32,828 nucleotides of DNA from an uncultured Ruminococcus sp. (GCA_902780695.1 CACZGM010000017.1:1-32828); one strand, 5' to 3'. Positions 16,298 through 24,361 are shown, counted from the first letter of the stretch. Translations and numbers: made by a program. Notes: generated by a model not told the origin, from the sequence alone.

Positions 16298-16935
16298 TGA
16301 GATTTGATCTTGATCTGCCCGCGTGGAAATGGCCCTTCTACGTTATGAGACATCCCTTCGAAGGTTATGATGATCTTCGTTGGAAAAAAGGCTACAATAT
16401 GAAGGTCGCGTGGGTAATAGTTGTCGCGTTCTTCATTATAAGCGTCGCAAGCGCACAGCTCACAGGCTTCCTGTTCAACAACACCTATGTAAAGGTATTC
16501 AACATCGTTCCGTACTTCTCGTCATCTATCATTCTTTTCCTTACATGGGTAGTGGGCAACTGGTCGCTGTGTACGCTGTTCGACGGAGAGGGAACAATGA
16601 AGAACATCTTCTGTGTTTCCGCTTACGCGCTTCTCCCTTACCTCTTCTCTGAGGTCATCGTTATAATCGCCAGCAACTTCCTCTTAAGAACAGAGGGCGG
16701 ATTTATAACATTCTTCAGATATCTCGGCATCGTCTGGTCAGTGGTGCTCATGATATCCGCAATGAAAACAGTTCATCAGTATTCGATACCCAAAACTCTC
16801 GTGGCAATGCTGTTCACGTTGGTCGCAATGATCATAATACTCTTCCTTGCGGTACTGCTGCTCACATTGTTCCAGCAGGTATTCGTATTCGGATATTCGG
16901 TATATACCGAGCTGATGTACCGATTCAGTATTTAG
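16297..16935 (+). CDS. YIP1-family integral membrane protein
   Basis: The 212-residue protein has roughly five membrane helices after a Trp-rich cytosolic N-terminus (FDLDLPAWKWPFYVMRHPF). The layout fits the Yip1 domain family: a polar start with an F-x-x-P-like membrane-approach segment, then closely spaced helices with YALLPYLFSEV in the middle. In bacteria these proteins often lie beside sugar transporters; no biochemical function is established. The start codon overlaps the previous stop (TAATG) and AAAGGAGGG precedes it, so it is co-translated with the propeller protein and may form a complex with it. The family call is moderately secure and the function open. Confidence 0.78.
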   Translation: MRFDLDLPAWKWPFYVMRHPFEGYDDLRWKKGYNMKVAWVIVVAFFIISVASAQLTGFLFNNTYVKVFNIVPYFSSSIILFLTWVVGNWSLCTLFDGEGTMKNIFCVSAYALLPYLFSEVIVIIASNFLLRTEGGFITFFRYLGIVWSVVLMISAMKTVHQYSIPKTLVAMLFTLVAMIIILFLAVLLLTLFQQVFVFGYSVYTELMYRFSI

Positions 16936-16990
16936 CGGTAACAGATCAGACTTAAAAACGATACCGAATGACCATATTGGAGGTTATAAA

Positions 16991-19336
16991 ATGCAGAATA
17001 TAAGGAAAAGGCTGATGACGGCCTGCCTTGCCGCGGTCGTCGCGGTCTCCGCGGCTTCTATGCCCGCATGGTCCGATAACGAAGATACGGCGGATATCGC
17101 CGATGCTTCGGAGGAGACAGCCGGAGAGCAGGAAGCCGGAGAAGAGGATAACGGCATATTCGTTACCGAGGAAGAGGCTATGGCAGATATGAAGGTCTAT
17201 GCCGAAAACTCGAAGCTCGCGCTTTATGTAAACGAAAAGACTGCCGTGTTCATGATCGAGGACAAAGGCACCGGTCATAAGTGGTGGTCGAGTTACTATA
17301 ATTCCGACCCGTCAAACAAGACAAAGGTAAGCAAGCGTAATACCACGATCTCGATAGATGTTGTCGGAACGGAGAGCAAGACCGTTGAGTCATCTGTCCG
17401 CGCTTACGACAGCAGCGTCAAGAAAAAGTGCGAGAAGATCGACGGCGGCGTTCGCTTCACGTTCACCTACACAAAGTACAGTATAGATATCCCGCTGGAT
17501 ATCGTGATAAATCCGGACGGCACATTCTCGGCTACGGTACCTTCGACGGAGATCGTTGAAAACAGACCGGAGACCGACCCCGAAACAAAGGAGACCGGAT
17601 ATCAGCTCCTCAACGTCCATGTCCTTGAAAACTTCGGTGCGGCAGGATATGACGAGGAAGGCATGATGATAGTTCCCGACGGTTCCGGAGCCGTTATCAA
17701 CTATAACAACGGTACTGCCTACGGTGACAACAACACGTTCGAGTCCAAGGTTTACGGCGACGACCTCGCAGTCGGAAAGCTGTACGCGGGTGACCTTATC
17801 GAGAAGGTTACGATGCCTGTAATGGCAAACATCAACAAGACCCATGACGCGGGACTTGTGATGATAGCGACAGACGGCGATGCCTACGCTATCGAGCACG
17901 CTATGGTTACCGGACAGAACGTTACCGACCTTAACTCCTGCTGGTTCGAGTTCACGCTCAGAACAAGAGACAACTACTTCATGGGCAACAACAACACAGC
18001 GCTTACGGTCTATGAAGCAGAAGGAATAAAGGCGGGCAACCTCACCACGACATATTACCCGATCTACGGTGACGATCTTTCGTACGCGGATGCGGCGAAT
18101 ATTTACAGAGACTATCTTATAAACAAGATAGGCGTTCAGAAAAAGACAGTTTCCGACAGCGCTCCCTTCTACCTCACCCTTTACGGCGGAACGGTAAAGA
18201 CTCAGTCTATACTCGGCTTCCCGGCTAAGGTACAGACCGCTGCCACGACGTACAAGCAAGCCCTTGAAATAGTCAAGGAGCTTGAAAGCAACGGTGTCAG
18301 AAACATCAAGATAATCTATGAGGACTTCAATGAAGCCGGCATCGTCGGAAAGATCGCGGCGAGCTTTGAATACTCCGGCCTTCTCGGCGGCAAGGGCGAC
18401 TACACCGAGTTCAAGAATTACATCACTGCACAGGGATATGAAGTATTCCCGAGCTGCGACATAATGGAATTCTATGAGTCCGGAAACGGCTACTCCTTCA
18501 CCCTCAACTCCTCGAAGCAGATAACAAAGGCATACGCGACACAGACTCCGTTTGAGCTGGCGTTCGGTCTTCCGCACCTCTCAAAACCGAGCTGGACGAT
18601 ACTTTCGCCTTACTACTACAAGGATATCTTCACCAAGCTCTCCGACAGCTTCCGCAGTGAAGGCTCCTCCGGAATATCGCTCAATCAGGCTTCTAACACC
18701 CTGTACAGCGATTTCAGCCGCTACAACAAGGACGGCAGACCTTATTTCGTAAGAGAAGACTCCGTGGGCATACTCAAAGATGGCTATCAGAAGCTCAAGG
18801 ACAGCGGACTCACGATAATGACCGAGAACGCCAACCAGTACATTCTGCCTTACGCGGATCAGATCAAGGATGTTCCGCTCTACTCGTCGAACTACGATAT
18901 CTTTGATTACGATATCCCGTTTGCGGAAATGGTACTGCACGGACTTGTTCCCTACACGACAAGAGGTATCAACAAGAGCGCCGACGCAGAGGAGCTGAGA
19001 ATGCTCGCGCTGGTGACAGGTACTCCGATACATTATGAGATGATGTACAACAACCCGAACAAGTTCGCGGACAGTGAGTACGATTATCTCTACTACACCA
19101 ACTACAAGGGCTGGCTCAGCAGAGCGGTGAGTGAATACAAGCTCTTTGATGAGATCGTAAGGTCGGTTTCCGACGCTAAGATCACAAAGTACGAGAGATT
19201 TGATGACGGTTCTGTACAGTCAACATTCGACAACGGAAACACTATCCGTGTCAACACCAAGACGGGCGAGATCGTCTTCAACAATAATTCCGTCAATATG
19301 AAGGATTACGGATTGGGGGTCGCAGAATATGAGTGA
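16991..19336 (+). CDS. Secreted DUF5696-like protein, possible glycoside-active barrel
   Basis: The 781-residue protein has a signal peptide (basic MQNIRKR, hydrophobic core, cleavage near residue 27) and then an acidic linker (about 28-55). The mature part starts with a beta region (LALYVNEKTAVFMIEDKGTG) like the DUF5696 family found beside CUT1 transporters. From about 390 the pattern of alternating strands and helices (NGVRNIKIIYEDFNEAGI, YEVFPSCDIMEF, SGLTIMTENANQYI) resembles a TIM barrel of glycosidase type, but I cannot name catalytic residues. There is no lipobox or membrane anchor. GGAGG precedes the start. Its stop overlaps the start of the next permease by eight bases. A role in trimming the imported glycan is plausible but unproven. 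Confidence 0.72.
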   Translation: MQNIRKRLMTACLAAVVAVSAASMPAWSDNEDTADIADASEETAGEQEAGEEDNGIFVTEEEAMADMKVYAENSKLALYVNEKTAVFMIEDKGTGHKWWSSYYNSDPSNKTKVSKRNTTISIDVVGTESKTVESSVRAYDSSVKKKCEKIDGGVRFTFTYTKYSIDIPLDIVINPDGTFSATVPSTEIVENRPETDPETKETGYQLLNVHVLENFGAAGYDEEGMMIVPDGSGAVINYNNGTAYGDNNTFESKVYGDDLAVGKLYAGDLIEKVTMPVMANINKTHDAGLVMIATDGDAYAIEHAMVTGQNVTDLNSCWFEFTLRTRDNYFMGNNNTALTVYEAEGIKAGNLTTTYYPIYGDDLSYADAANIYRDYLINKIGVQKKTVSDSAPFYLTLYGGTVKTQSILGFPAKVQTAATTYKQALEIVKELESNGVRNIKIIYEDFNEAGIVGKIAASFEYSGLLGGKGDYTEFKNYITAQGYEVFPSCDIMEFYESGNGYSFTLNSSKQITKAYATQTPFELAFGLPHLSKPSWTILSPYYYKDIFTKLSDSFRSEGSSGISLNQASNTLYSDFSRYNKDGRPYFVREDSVGILKDGYQKLKDSGLTIMTENANQYILPYADQIKDVPLYSSNYDIFDYDIPFAEMVLHGLVPYTTRGINKSADAEELRMLALVTGTPIHYEMMYNNPNKFADSEYDYLYYTNYKGWLSRAVSEYKLFDEIVRSVSDAKITKYERFDDGSVQSTFDNGNTIRVNTKTGEIVFNNNSVNMKDYGLGVAEYE

Positions 19337-20483
19337 ATTTGAAAATGAAAACATAAATGAGCTCGAAAGCGCTGCCGAAACTGCCTCCGAGACTGTTGAA
19401 GAGGTCACCGGAACTGCCGTGGAGCCTGTTGAGGAAGCGGCTCCCGTCAGAAAGACCGCTGTCCACATGACCGCCTCCGCTGCCGCGCTCAACGCGGAGG
19501 GCGAGGTGGATATCCGCAGAAGAAAGCCCAGAGAAGTCAAGCAGATAAAGCAGTCCAAGATATCGTATGAGCGCAAGAAGGGACTGTACGGCTACGGCTT
19601 CGTGGCACTGTGGATCATCGGTGTTCTGTATATGTTCATCGTGCCGATGTGCCAGTCGCTCTGGTACGCGATGTGCAAGACAGAGCTCGTAAACGATGCC
19701 GCGAGACAGGCAGAGCTCGGAATGAGCGGACCAGGAATTTACACCACATGGAACGATTTCGAGAATATCCGCTGGGCATTCACGGTAAACCCCGACTACC
19801 CGAAGAACCTCGCAGCTTCCCTCGGTGAAACGGCTTACACAGTACCGCTGGTACTTGTATTCTCGCTGTTCGTCGCACTGCTGCTCAACGATAAGTTCAA
19901 GGGCAGAACGCTCGCGAGAGCGATATTCTTCCTGCCGGTACTGATAGCAACGGGACCTGTGCTCGGAGTTATCAACGGTGATATGCTGTCGCAGGGTATT
20001 TCGGACGCGTCACAGTTCAGCGCCCTGTTCAAGACCGACTTCGTTCAGGACTTCCTGCAATTCATGGGACTGAACAACATAAGTCAGCAGCTTGCCGACA
20101 CCGTGTCGGAAGTCACGAGCTCGATACTTAACCTGATATGGGATTCCGGTATCCAGATACTGATATTCATTTCCGCACTCCAGACGATACCCGTTTCCGC
20201 GAAGGAAGCGGCATCTATGGAAGGCGCAACGGGCTGGGAATTCTTCTGGAAGATAACTTTCCCGACGATCTCCCCGATGATCTTTGCGAACCTCATCTAT
20301 ACAACGATAGACGCGTTCGTTAAGTCCGACAACCCCGTAATGCAGCAGGTAATGACCTATATCAAGCAGTGGGAATACGACCACGCGTCGGCAATGGCAT
20401 GGGTATATTTCGCAATAGTCGGAGTTATCCTCGCTATTATTTCCGCAATAGTTTCGAGATTCATATTCTATCAGGTAGATTAA
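19329..20483 (+). CDS. Sugar ABC transporter permease, MalF-type (pair 2) with long N-terminal tail
   Basis: The 384-residue permease has a roughly 90-residue cytosolic N-terminal tail before its first membrane helix near 93 (LYGYGFVALWIIGVLYMFI). The first half of the tail is Glu/Ala-rich and the second half strongly basic (IRRRKPREVKQIKQSK). About six helices follow, with the coupling motif KEAASMEGATGWEFF near 291 ending in FP. It belongs to the CUT1 family, like pair 1, but is only a distant match to it, so this is a second transporter and not a recent copy. Translation is coupled to the DUF5696-like gene by an eight-base overlap, and the partner permease starts 12 bases downstream. Confidence 0.9.
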   Translation: MSEFENENINELESAAETASETVEEVTGTAVEPVEEAAPVRKTAVHMTASAAALNAEGEVDIRRRKPREVKQIKQSKISYERKKGLYGYGFVALWIIGVLYMFIVPMCQSLWYAMCKTELVNDAARQAELGMSGPGIYTTWNDFENIRWAFTVNPDYPKNLAASLGETAYTVPLVLVFSLFVALLLNDKFKGRTLARAIFFLPVLIATGPVLGVINGDMLSQGISDASQFSALFKTDFVQDFLQFMGLNNISQQLADTVSEVTSSILNLIWDSGIQILIFISALQTIPVSAKEAASMEGATGWEFFWKITFPTISPMIFANLIYTTIDAFVKSDNPVMQQVMTYIKQWEYDHASAMAWVYFAIVGVILAIISAIVSRFIFYQVD

Positions 20484-20495
20484 GGAGGTGCTTCA

Positions 20496-21602
20496 ATGGA
20501 CAACGAAAATATTCAGACTGTACCGGGAGCTGCTTCCGCTGCAAAGAAATCAAAACGTCAGCTCAAGAAGGAAGAGAAGAAGCGCTTAAGCAAATTCCAC
20601 GTTTCGAGCTGGGAGATCATAACCCATTACTTCAAATATACCGATGCCGAGAAGAAGCATTACCGCTACATCCTCGGAAGACGCACCGGTGAAAAGGTAT
20701 GGCCGGTCTTCCGTTTCCTCATTCTTTTCGGACTTGCGTTCGTCGTAGTTTACCCGATAATCTACATGATATCCTGTGCGATCAGACCTCAGGTCGAAAT
20801 GTCCGACCCGTCTATCATGTGGATACCCAAGACATTCACATTAAGCAACCTTGAAGAGACATGGCTCGCGATCGACTACCCGAAGCTCGTATGGGATACG
20901 GTAACGGTAAATGTAGTCTGCTCAATCATACAGGTTCTTACCTGCTCGATAGCCGGCTACGGATTTGCAAGATTCAAGTTCAAGGGCAAGGGACTGATGT
21001 TCGCGATAGTTATTCTCCAGATCATCGTTCCTACGCAGGTTATCCTGATACCGCAGTATATGCAGTTCAGATACTTCAACCCCCTCGGAATCGTCGGTCT
21101 TTTCAACAACGGCGCGGCGATAAACCTCGCGGACTCTCCGTGGGCGCTCTACCTGCAGGCATTCTTCTGCAACGGTATCCGTGCGGGTCTGTTCATCTTC
21201 CTGTTCAGACAGTTCTTCAGAGGACTTCCGAAGGAACTCGAAGATGCAGCGTATCTTGACGGCTGCGGACCTTTCGAGACATTCGTAAGAATAATGGTTC
21301 CGAATGCGTCCAACTCCTTCCTTACAGTTTTCATCTTCTCCGTTGTATGGTACTGGAACGACTCCTATGTATCGGGTATGTTCTTCACAAAGTCCAACAC
21401 GGTAGCGCTTATGGTAAGCAACCTCTATCAGACGATATCCGCTTACTACAGCCCGAACGGAACCCCGACAGGCGTACCGTCCGACTGGCTCGTTTGGATA
21501 GAGTCCGGATGCCTGCTCTCGATACTTCCTATCCTCGTTATGTACATCTTCCTCCAGAAGAACTTCGTCGAGGGTATCGAAAGATCCGGTATCGTAGGAT
21601 GA
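20496..21602 (+). CDS. Carbohydrate ABC transporter permease, MalG-type (pair 2) with long N-terminal tail
   Basis: The 368-residue protein has a highly basic N-terminal tail of about 70 residues (KSKRQLKKEEKKRLSK, then YRYILGRRTGEKVW) before the first of about six membrane helices (FRFLILFGLAFVVVYPIIYM, near 75). The coupling motif is LEDAAYLDGCGPFE around 247, ending in VP, with Asp in place of the first Ala of EAA. It is a CUT1 MalG-type permease and pairs with the gene just upstream. The ribosome site AAGGAGGTG is ideal. It is the last gene of the operon; a GC-rich palindromic stretch and then a clear terminator follow. Confidence 0.92.
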   Translation: MDNENIQTVPGAASAAKKSKRQLKKEEKKRLSKFHVSSWEIITHYFKYTDAEKKHYRYILGRRTGEKVWPVFRFLILFGLAFVVVYPIIYMISCAIRPQVEMSDPSIMWIPKTFTLSNLEETWLAIDYPKLVWDTVTVNVVCSIIQVLTCSIAGYGFARFKFKGKGLMFAIVILQIIVPTQVILIPQYMQFRYFNPLGIVGLFNNGAAINLADSPWALYLQAFFCNGIRAGLFIFLFRQFFRGLPKELEDAAYLDGCGPFETFVRIMVPNASNSFLTVFIFSVVWYWNDSYVSGMFFTKSNTVALMVSNLYQTISAYYSPNGTPTGVPSDWLVWIESGCLLSILPILVMYIFLQKNFVEGIERSGIVG

Positions 21603-21680
21603 TGCGCTGACGCGCTTGTCCTGCGCGGACGGCGCCAGCCTACGCGGCTGGACCGCGCAAGCGCACGGGCGCTTGACCCC
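21603..21680 (+). repeat. Compact GC-rich palindrome cluster after the sugar operon
   Basis: Right after the last stop codon lies a dense set of nested hairpins: GTCC/GGAC around 21618-21630, CCAGCC/GGCTGG around 21635-21652, and CAAGCGC/GCGCTTG around 21658-21675. An outer GCGCTTG/CAAGCGC pair encloses most of it. No T-tract follows. It resembles other GC-rich fillers in this window (6625-6698, 27904-28018) and may be a dispersed palindromic element that protects the 3' end of the transcript. Confidence 0.45.
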
Positions 21681-21724
21681 GATGACCGTAATACGGAAAT
21701 CTGAAAGTTTTGTTAAAGATCTGA

Positions 21725-21756
21725 AACCCGGCTGACCGAAAATCAGCCGGGTTTTT
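21725..21756 (+). terminator. Intrinsic terminator of the glycan-uptake operon
   Basis: AACCCGGCTGA (21725-21735) and TCAGCCGGGTT (21743-21753) form a perfect 11-base stem with a 7-base loop, followed by a run of T. It closes the plus-strand operon about 120 bases after its last stop codon and just before the metal-efflux promoter. Confidence 0.92.
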
Positions 21757-21777
21757 CTATTTCTTTTTTAAAACCAC

Positions 21778-21806
21778 TTGACAAATCATTCTCACAGGTA
21801 TATAAT
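21778..21806 (+). promoter_or_regulatory. Consensus promoter of the metal-efflux operon
   Basis: TTGACA (21778-21783) and TATAAT (21801-21806) are both perfect with a 17-base spacer. Such a strong promoter on an efflux operon normally needs repression, which fits the palindrome that begins four bases downstream. Confidence 0.88.
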
Positions 21807-21830
21807 ACAATTGAACGGTTGTTCAAGTGT
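21807..21830 (+). promoter_or_regulatory. ArsR/SmtB-type operator palindrome
   Basis: The perfect palindrome TTGAACGGTTGTTCAA (21811-21826) extends to 24 bases with one mismatch and covers the expected transcription start. It contains TGAA-N6-TTCA, the half-site arrangement recognised by metal-sensing ArsR/SmtB repressors such as CzrA. The location is right for a repressor that leaves DNA when Zn, Cd or Pb binds. No ArsR-family gene is in this window, so the regulator must be encoded elsewhere. Confidence 0.7.
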
Positions 21831-21852
21831 TTGTAAAATAAATTTCGCTTTC

Positions 21853-21939
21853 GCTTCCTTTCGCGTCCGAAAGGAAGCAGAGTAAGAGCGCGAGAGAGGG
21901 GCAGCGCTCCTCTCTCGCCCGCAGCCCTCAAGGCTGCGG
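21853..21939 (+). other. Three tandem hairpins in the metal-efflux leader
   Basis: Three perfect stems stand in a row: 11 bases (21853-21863 with 21868-21878), 10 bases (21890-21899 with 21909-21918) and 8 bases (21919-21926 with 21932-21939). None is followed by a T-tract. They lie between the promoter and the HMA gene, whose ribosome site (AGGAG at 21955-21959) stays exposed. They may stabilise the RNA or be inserted palindromic elements. Confidence 0.55.
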
Positions 21940-21965
21940 CGGCATACAGCAGATAGGAGAAATAT

Positions 21966-22184
21966 ATGAAGAAGAAATTCAAATTACAGGATCTTGACTG
22001 CGCAAACTGCGCACAGAAAATGGAAGATGCGATAAAGAAGATCGACGGTGTGACCGATGCTTCAGTGAACTTCATGATGCAGAAGATGACGGTTGAAGCG
22101 GACGACGACAGGTTCGACGATATTATGAAAAAAATTGTTGATACCTGCAAAAAGGTTGAGCCGGAATGTGTAATTCTGATGTAA
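21966..22184 (+). CDS. HMA-domain heavy-metal chaperone-like protein
   Basis: The 72-residue protein is a single heavy-metal-associated domain with metal-binding C12 and C15 in DLDCANCAQKMEDAI and a ferredoxin-like beta-alpha-beta pattern (VTDASVNFMMQKMTVEADD). The DCANC form is typical of the metal-binding domain of Zn/Cd ATPases rather than of CopZ. It sits two bases before the ATPase start and in another frame, and the ATPase lacks its own N-terminal HMA domain. It therefore works as a detached metal-binding domain or chaperone for that pump. AGGAG precedes the ATG. Expression should follow the upstream metal-responsive operator. Confidence 0.9.
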   Translation: MKKKFKLQDLDCANCAQKMEDAIKKIDGVTDASVNFMMQKMTVEADDDRFDDIMKKIVDTCKKVEPECVILM

Positions 22185-22185
22185 A

Positions 22186-24063
22186 ATGGGAAGTCTGACG
22201 AAAAAACAGCGCACCGCGCTCCTGCGGATAGTCGTGACCTTCGTATTGTTCGCGGGACTTATGATATGCGAGCATACGGGGGTCTTTGAGCCTTTGCCGT
22301 GGTGGGCGGCTGCGCTGATATTTATTGTTCCGTACCTTATAATAGGCTATGACATAATTCTGAAAGCCATGAAGAACATACTGCACGGGCAGGTCTTTGA
22401 CGAGAATTTTCTGATGCTCGTCGCAACGGTCGCAGCGTTCTGTATCGGGGAGTATTCCGAAGCTGTTGCGGTCATGCTGTTCTACCAGGTCGGTGAGCTG
22501 TTCCAGAGCTACGCTGTCGGCAAGTCACGCCAATCTATAACAGAACTTATGAATATCGTCCCGGAATATGCCAATATCGAATGGAACGGAGAGCTTCGGC
22601 AGGTCGATCCGGATGATGTCGAGGTAGGAGACACCATAATCATAAAGCCCGGAGAGAGAATACCGCTCGATGCTGTGATAGCCGAGGGCGATACTATGAT
22701 CGATACCGCGGCGCTTACAGGCGAGTCCGTGCCGCGGCACGCTTCAGTCGGTGACGAGATCATAAGCGGCTGCATTAACGGCAGCGGCACGATAAAAGCG
22801 ACGGTAACAAAGGCTTTTGAAGACTCCACGGTTACCCGCATACTTGAACTCGTCGAAAATGCGGGAAGCAAAAAGGCAAAGACCGAGAATTTCATAACGC
22901 GTTTCGCAAAAGTATATACACCGTTCGTGACGATAGCCGCTCTGATACTTGCTGTTATTCCTCCGTTGTTCGACGGTGACTGGAGCGAGTGGATAGCCCG
23001 TGCCTGCACTTTCCTTGTAATATCCTGTCCGTGTGCGCTGGTGATATCCGTGCCGCTGGGATTTTTCGGCGGTATCGGTTCGGCTTCCCGGCAGGGAATA
23101 CTCGTCAAGGGCGGCAGCTATCTTGAAGCGGTCGCAGAGCTGAAAACCGTTGTTTTCGATAAGACCGGTACTCTTACCAAGGGCGAGTTCCGGGTAAGCA
23201 AAGCTGCGGCGGTGGGCTGCACAGAGGAAGAACTCATCGAAACTGCGGCTCTTGCGGAATGCTTTTCAAATCACCCTATTGCCGTTTCGATACGCGAGGC
23301 ATACGGAAAGACCATAAATACGGAGCGCGTTTCCGACACGGAAGAGACTGCCGGACACGGTGTTGCCGCGCTTGTTGACGGCAGACGAGTGCTGCTCGGA
23401 AATATGGCTCTTATGCGTGACAACGGCATAGAAGCGAACGAACTTACTTCACCCGGAACTGTGGTTTACGCGGCAAGGGACGGAAAATACATCGGTGCTA
23501 TCGTGATCTCCGACAGCGTAAAGGAAGGCTCCGCAGAAGCGATCACTGAGCTTAAAGCCGCGGGAGCGAAAAGATGTGTAATGCTTACGGGCGACCGTGA
23601 AGCGGAAGCCGGTGCGGTTTCTGCGCAGCTCGGGCTTGATATGCACTATTCCGAACTCCTGCCCTCCGACAAGGTGGGCATAGTCGAGAAGCTGCTCGGC
23701 GAGTGCGGCAAGGGCGAAAATCTCGCGTTCGTCGGTGACGGCATCAATGATGCGCCTGTGCTTGCGAGAGCAGATATAGGAATCGCAATGGGAAGCATGG
23801 GCAGCGATGCGGCGATAGAAGCGGCAGACATAGTAATAATGGACGACGATCTCCGCAAGATACCTGAAGTGATGAAGACAGCGTCAAAGACTATGCGCAT
23901 AGTGCGTGAGAATATCGTGTTCGCGCTGGGCGTAAAGCTCGCGGTTCTTGTGCTCGGTGCGCTCGGTATCGCGAATATGTGGCTCGCGGTTTTTGCGGAC
24001 GTGGGAGTCGCGGTAATAGCGATACTGAATTCAATGCGTATGCTGAAAAAAACACGCACATAG
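22186..24063 (+). CDS. cadA: Heavy-metal efflux P1B-type ATPase (Zn/Cd/Pb class)
   Basis: The 625-residue pump exports divalent metal from the cytosol using ATP. It shows the actuator motif TGE (178-180), the metal site CPC (281-283) in the membrane, the phosphorylated Asp325 in DKTGTLT, the nucleotide-binding HP pair (363-364), TGD (468-470) and GDGINDAP (517-524). The last membrane segment carries Asp605 in FADVGVAV, the mark of the Zn/Cd/Pb (P1B-2) class rather than the copper class. The N-terminus starts directly with a membrane helix, since the usual HMA domain is encoded by the preceding gene. A terminator follows. The metal preference is inferred from these residues. Confidence 0.93.
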   Translation: MGSLTKKQRTALLRIVVTFVLFAGLMICEHTGVFEPLPWWAAALIFIVPYLIIGYDIILKAMKNILHGQVFDENFLMLVATVAAFCIGEYSEAVAVMLFYQVGELFQSYAVGKSRQSITELMNIVPEYANIEWNGELRQVDPDDVEVGDTIIIKPGERIPLDAVIAEGDTMIDTAALTGESVPRHASVGDEIISGCINGSGTIKATVTKAFEDSTVTRILELVENAGSKKAKTENFITRFAKVYTPFVTIAALILAVIPPLFDGDWSEWIARACTFLVISCPCALVISVPLGFFGGIGSASRQGILVKGGSYLEAVAELKTVVFDKTGTLTKGEFRVSKAAAVGCTEEELIETAALAECFSNHPIAVSIREAYGKTINTERVSDTEETAGHGVAALVDGRRVLLGNMALMRDNGIEANELTSPGTVVYAARDGKYIGAIVISDSVKEGSAEAITELKAAGAKRCVMLTGDREAEAGAVSAQLGLDMHYSELLPSDKVGIVEKLLGECGKGENLAFVGDGINDAPVLARADIGIAMGSMGSDAAIEAADIVIMDDDLRKIPEVMKTASKTMRIVRENIVFALGVKLAVLVLGALGIANMWLAVFADVGVAVIAILNSMRMLKKTRT

Positions 24064-24133
24064 AAGACTTGTCCTGAACGCAAACGGAAAAAGACGGTCT
24101 TGCCGTAAATTAAAATCCGGATATGATTCACAG

Positions 24134-24176
24134 AATAATGTGTTTTCCCGCTGAGACCGGGGAACACATTATTTTT
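24134..24176 (+). terminator. Intrinsic terminator of the metal-efflux operon
   Basis: AATAATGTGTT (24134-24144) pairs with AACACATTATT (24163-24173), and CCC/GGG pairs extend the stem inward; TTTTT follows. It ends the HMA-ATPase transcript 70 bases after its stop codon. Confidence 0.88.
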
Positions 24177-24215
24177 ATTAAGGCAATAAAATTGACAAAA
24201 AAACAAAGAAATATA

Positions 24216-24244
24216 TTGAAATTTCAAAAAAAATATGTTATTAT
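24216..24244 (+). promoter_or_regulatory. Promoter of the ABC exporter pair, with palindrome over -35
   Basis: TTGAAA (24216-24221) and TATTAT (24239-24244) are 17 bases apart. The -35 lies inside a perfect 12-base palindrome, TTGAAATTTCAA (24216-24227), which may be an operator. The 110-base leader that follows (to 24361) holds no obvious terminator; GAGGTGA precedes the first ATG. Confidence 0.6.
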
Positions 24245-24361
24245 AGTGAGACTTGAAAAAACGTTTACATGACTACTATTATTGGCGCGGCATTCTGACC
24301 GGATCACTCGCGCATCATTACGGCTGACAAGCAATCAGATGACATAAAATGAGGTGACAGT

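Noticed and set aside
12749-18577. Several long minus-strand frames of 340-395 codons opposite the sugar operon
   Set aside because: They mirror codon-biased plus-strand genes, have no family features, and their translations are low-complexity Arg/Val/Cys-rich strings.
21966-24063. Frameshifted single metal ATPase gene split into HMA and pump parts
   Set aside because: Each part has its own start and the pump begins with a normal membrane helix; detached HMA proteins beside such pumps are common.
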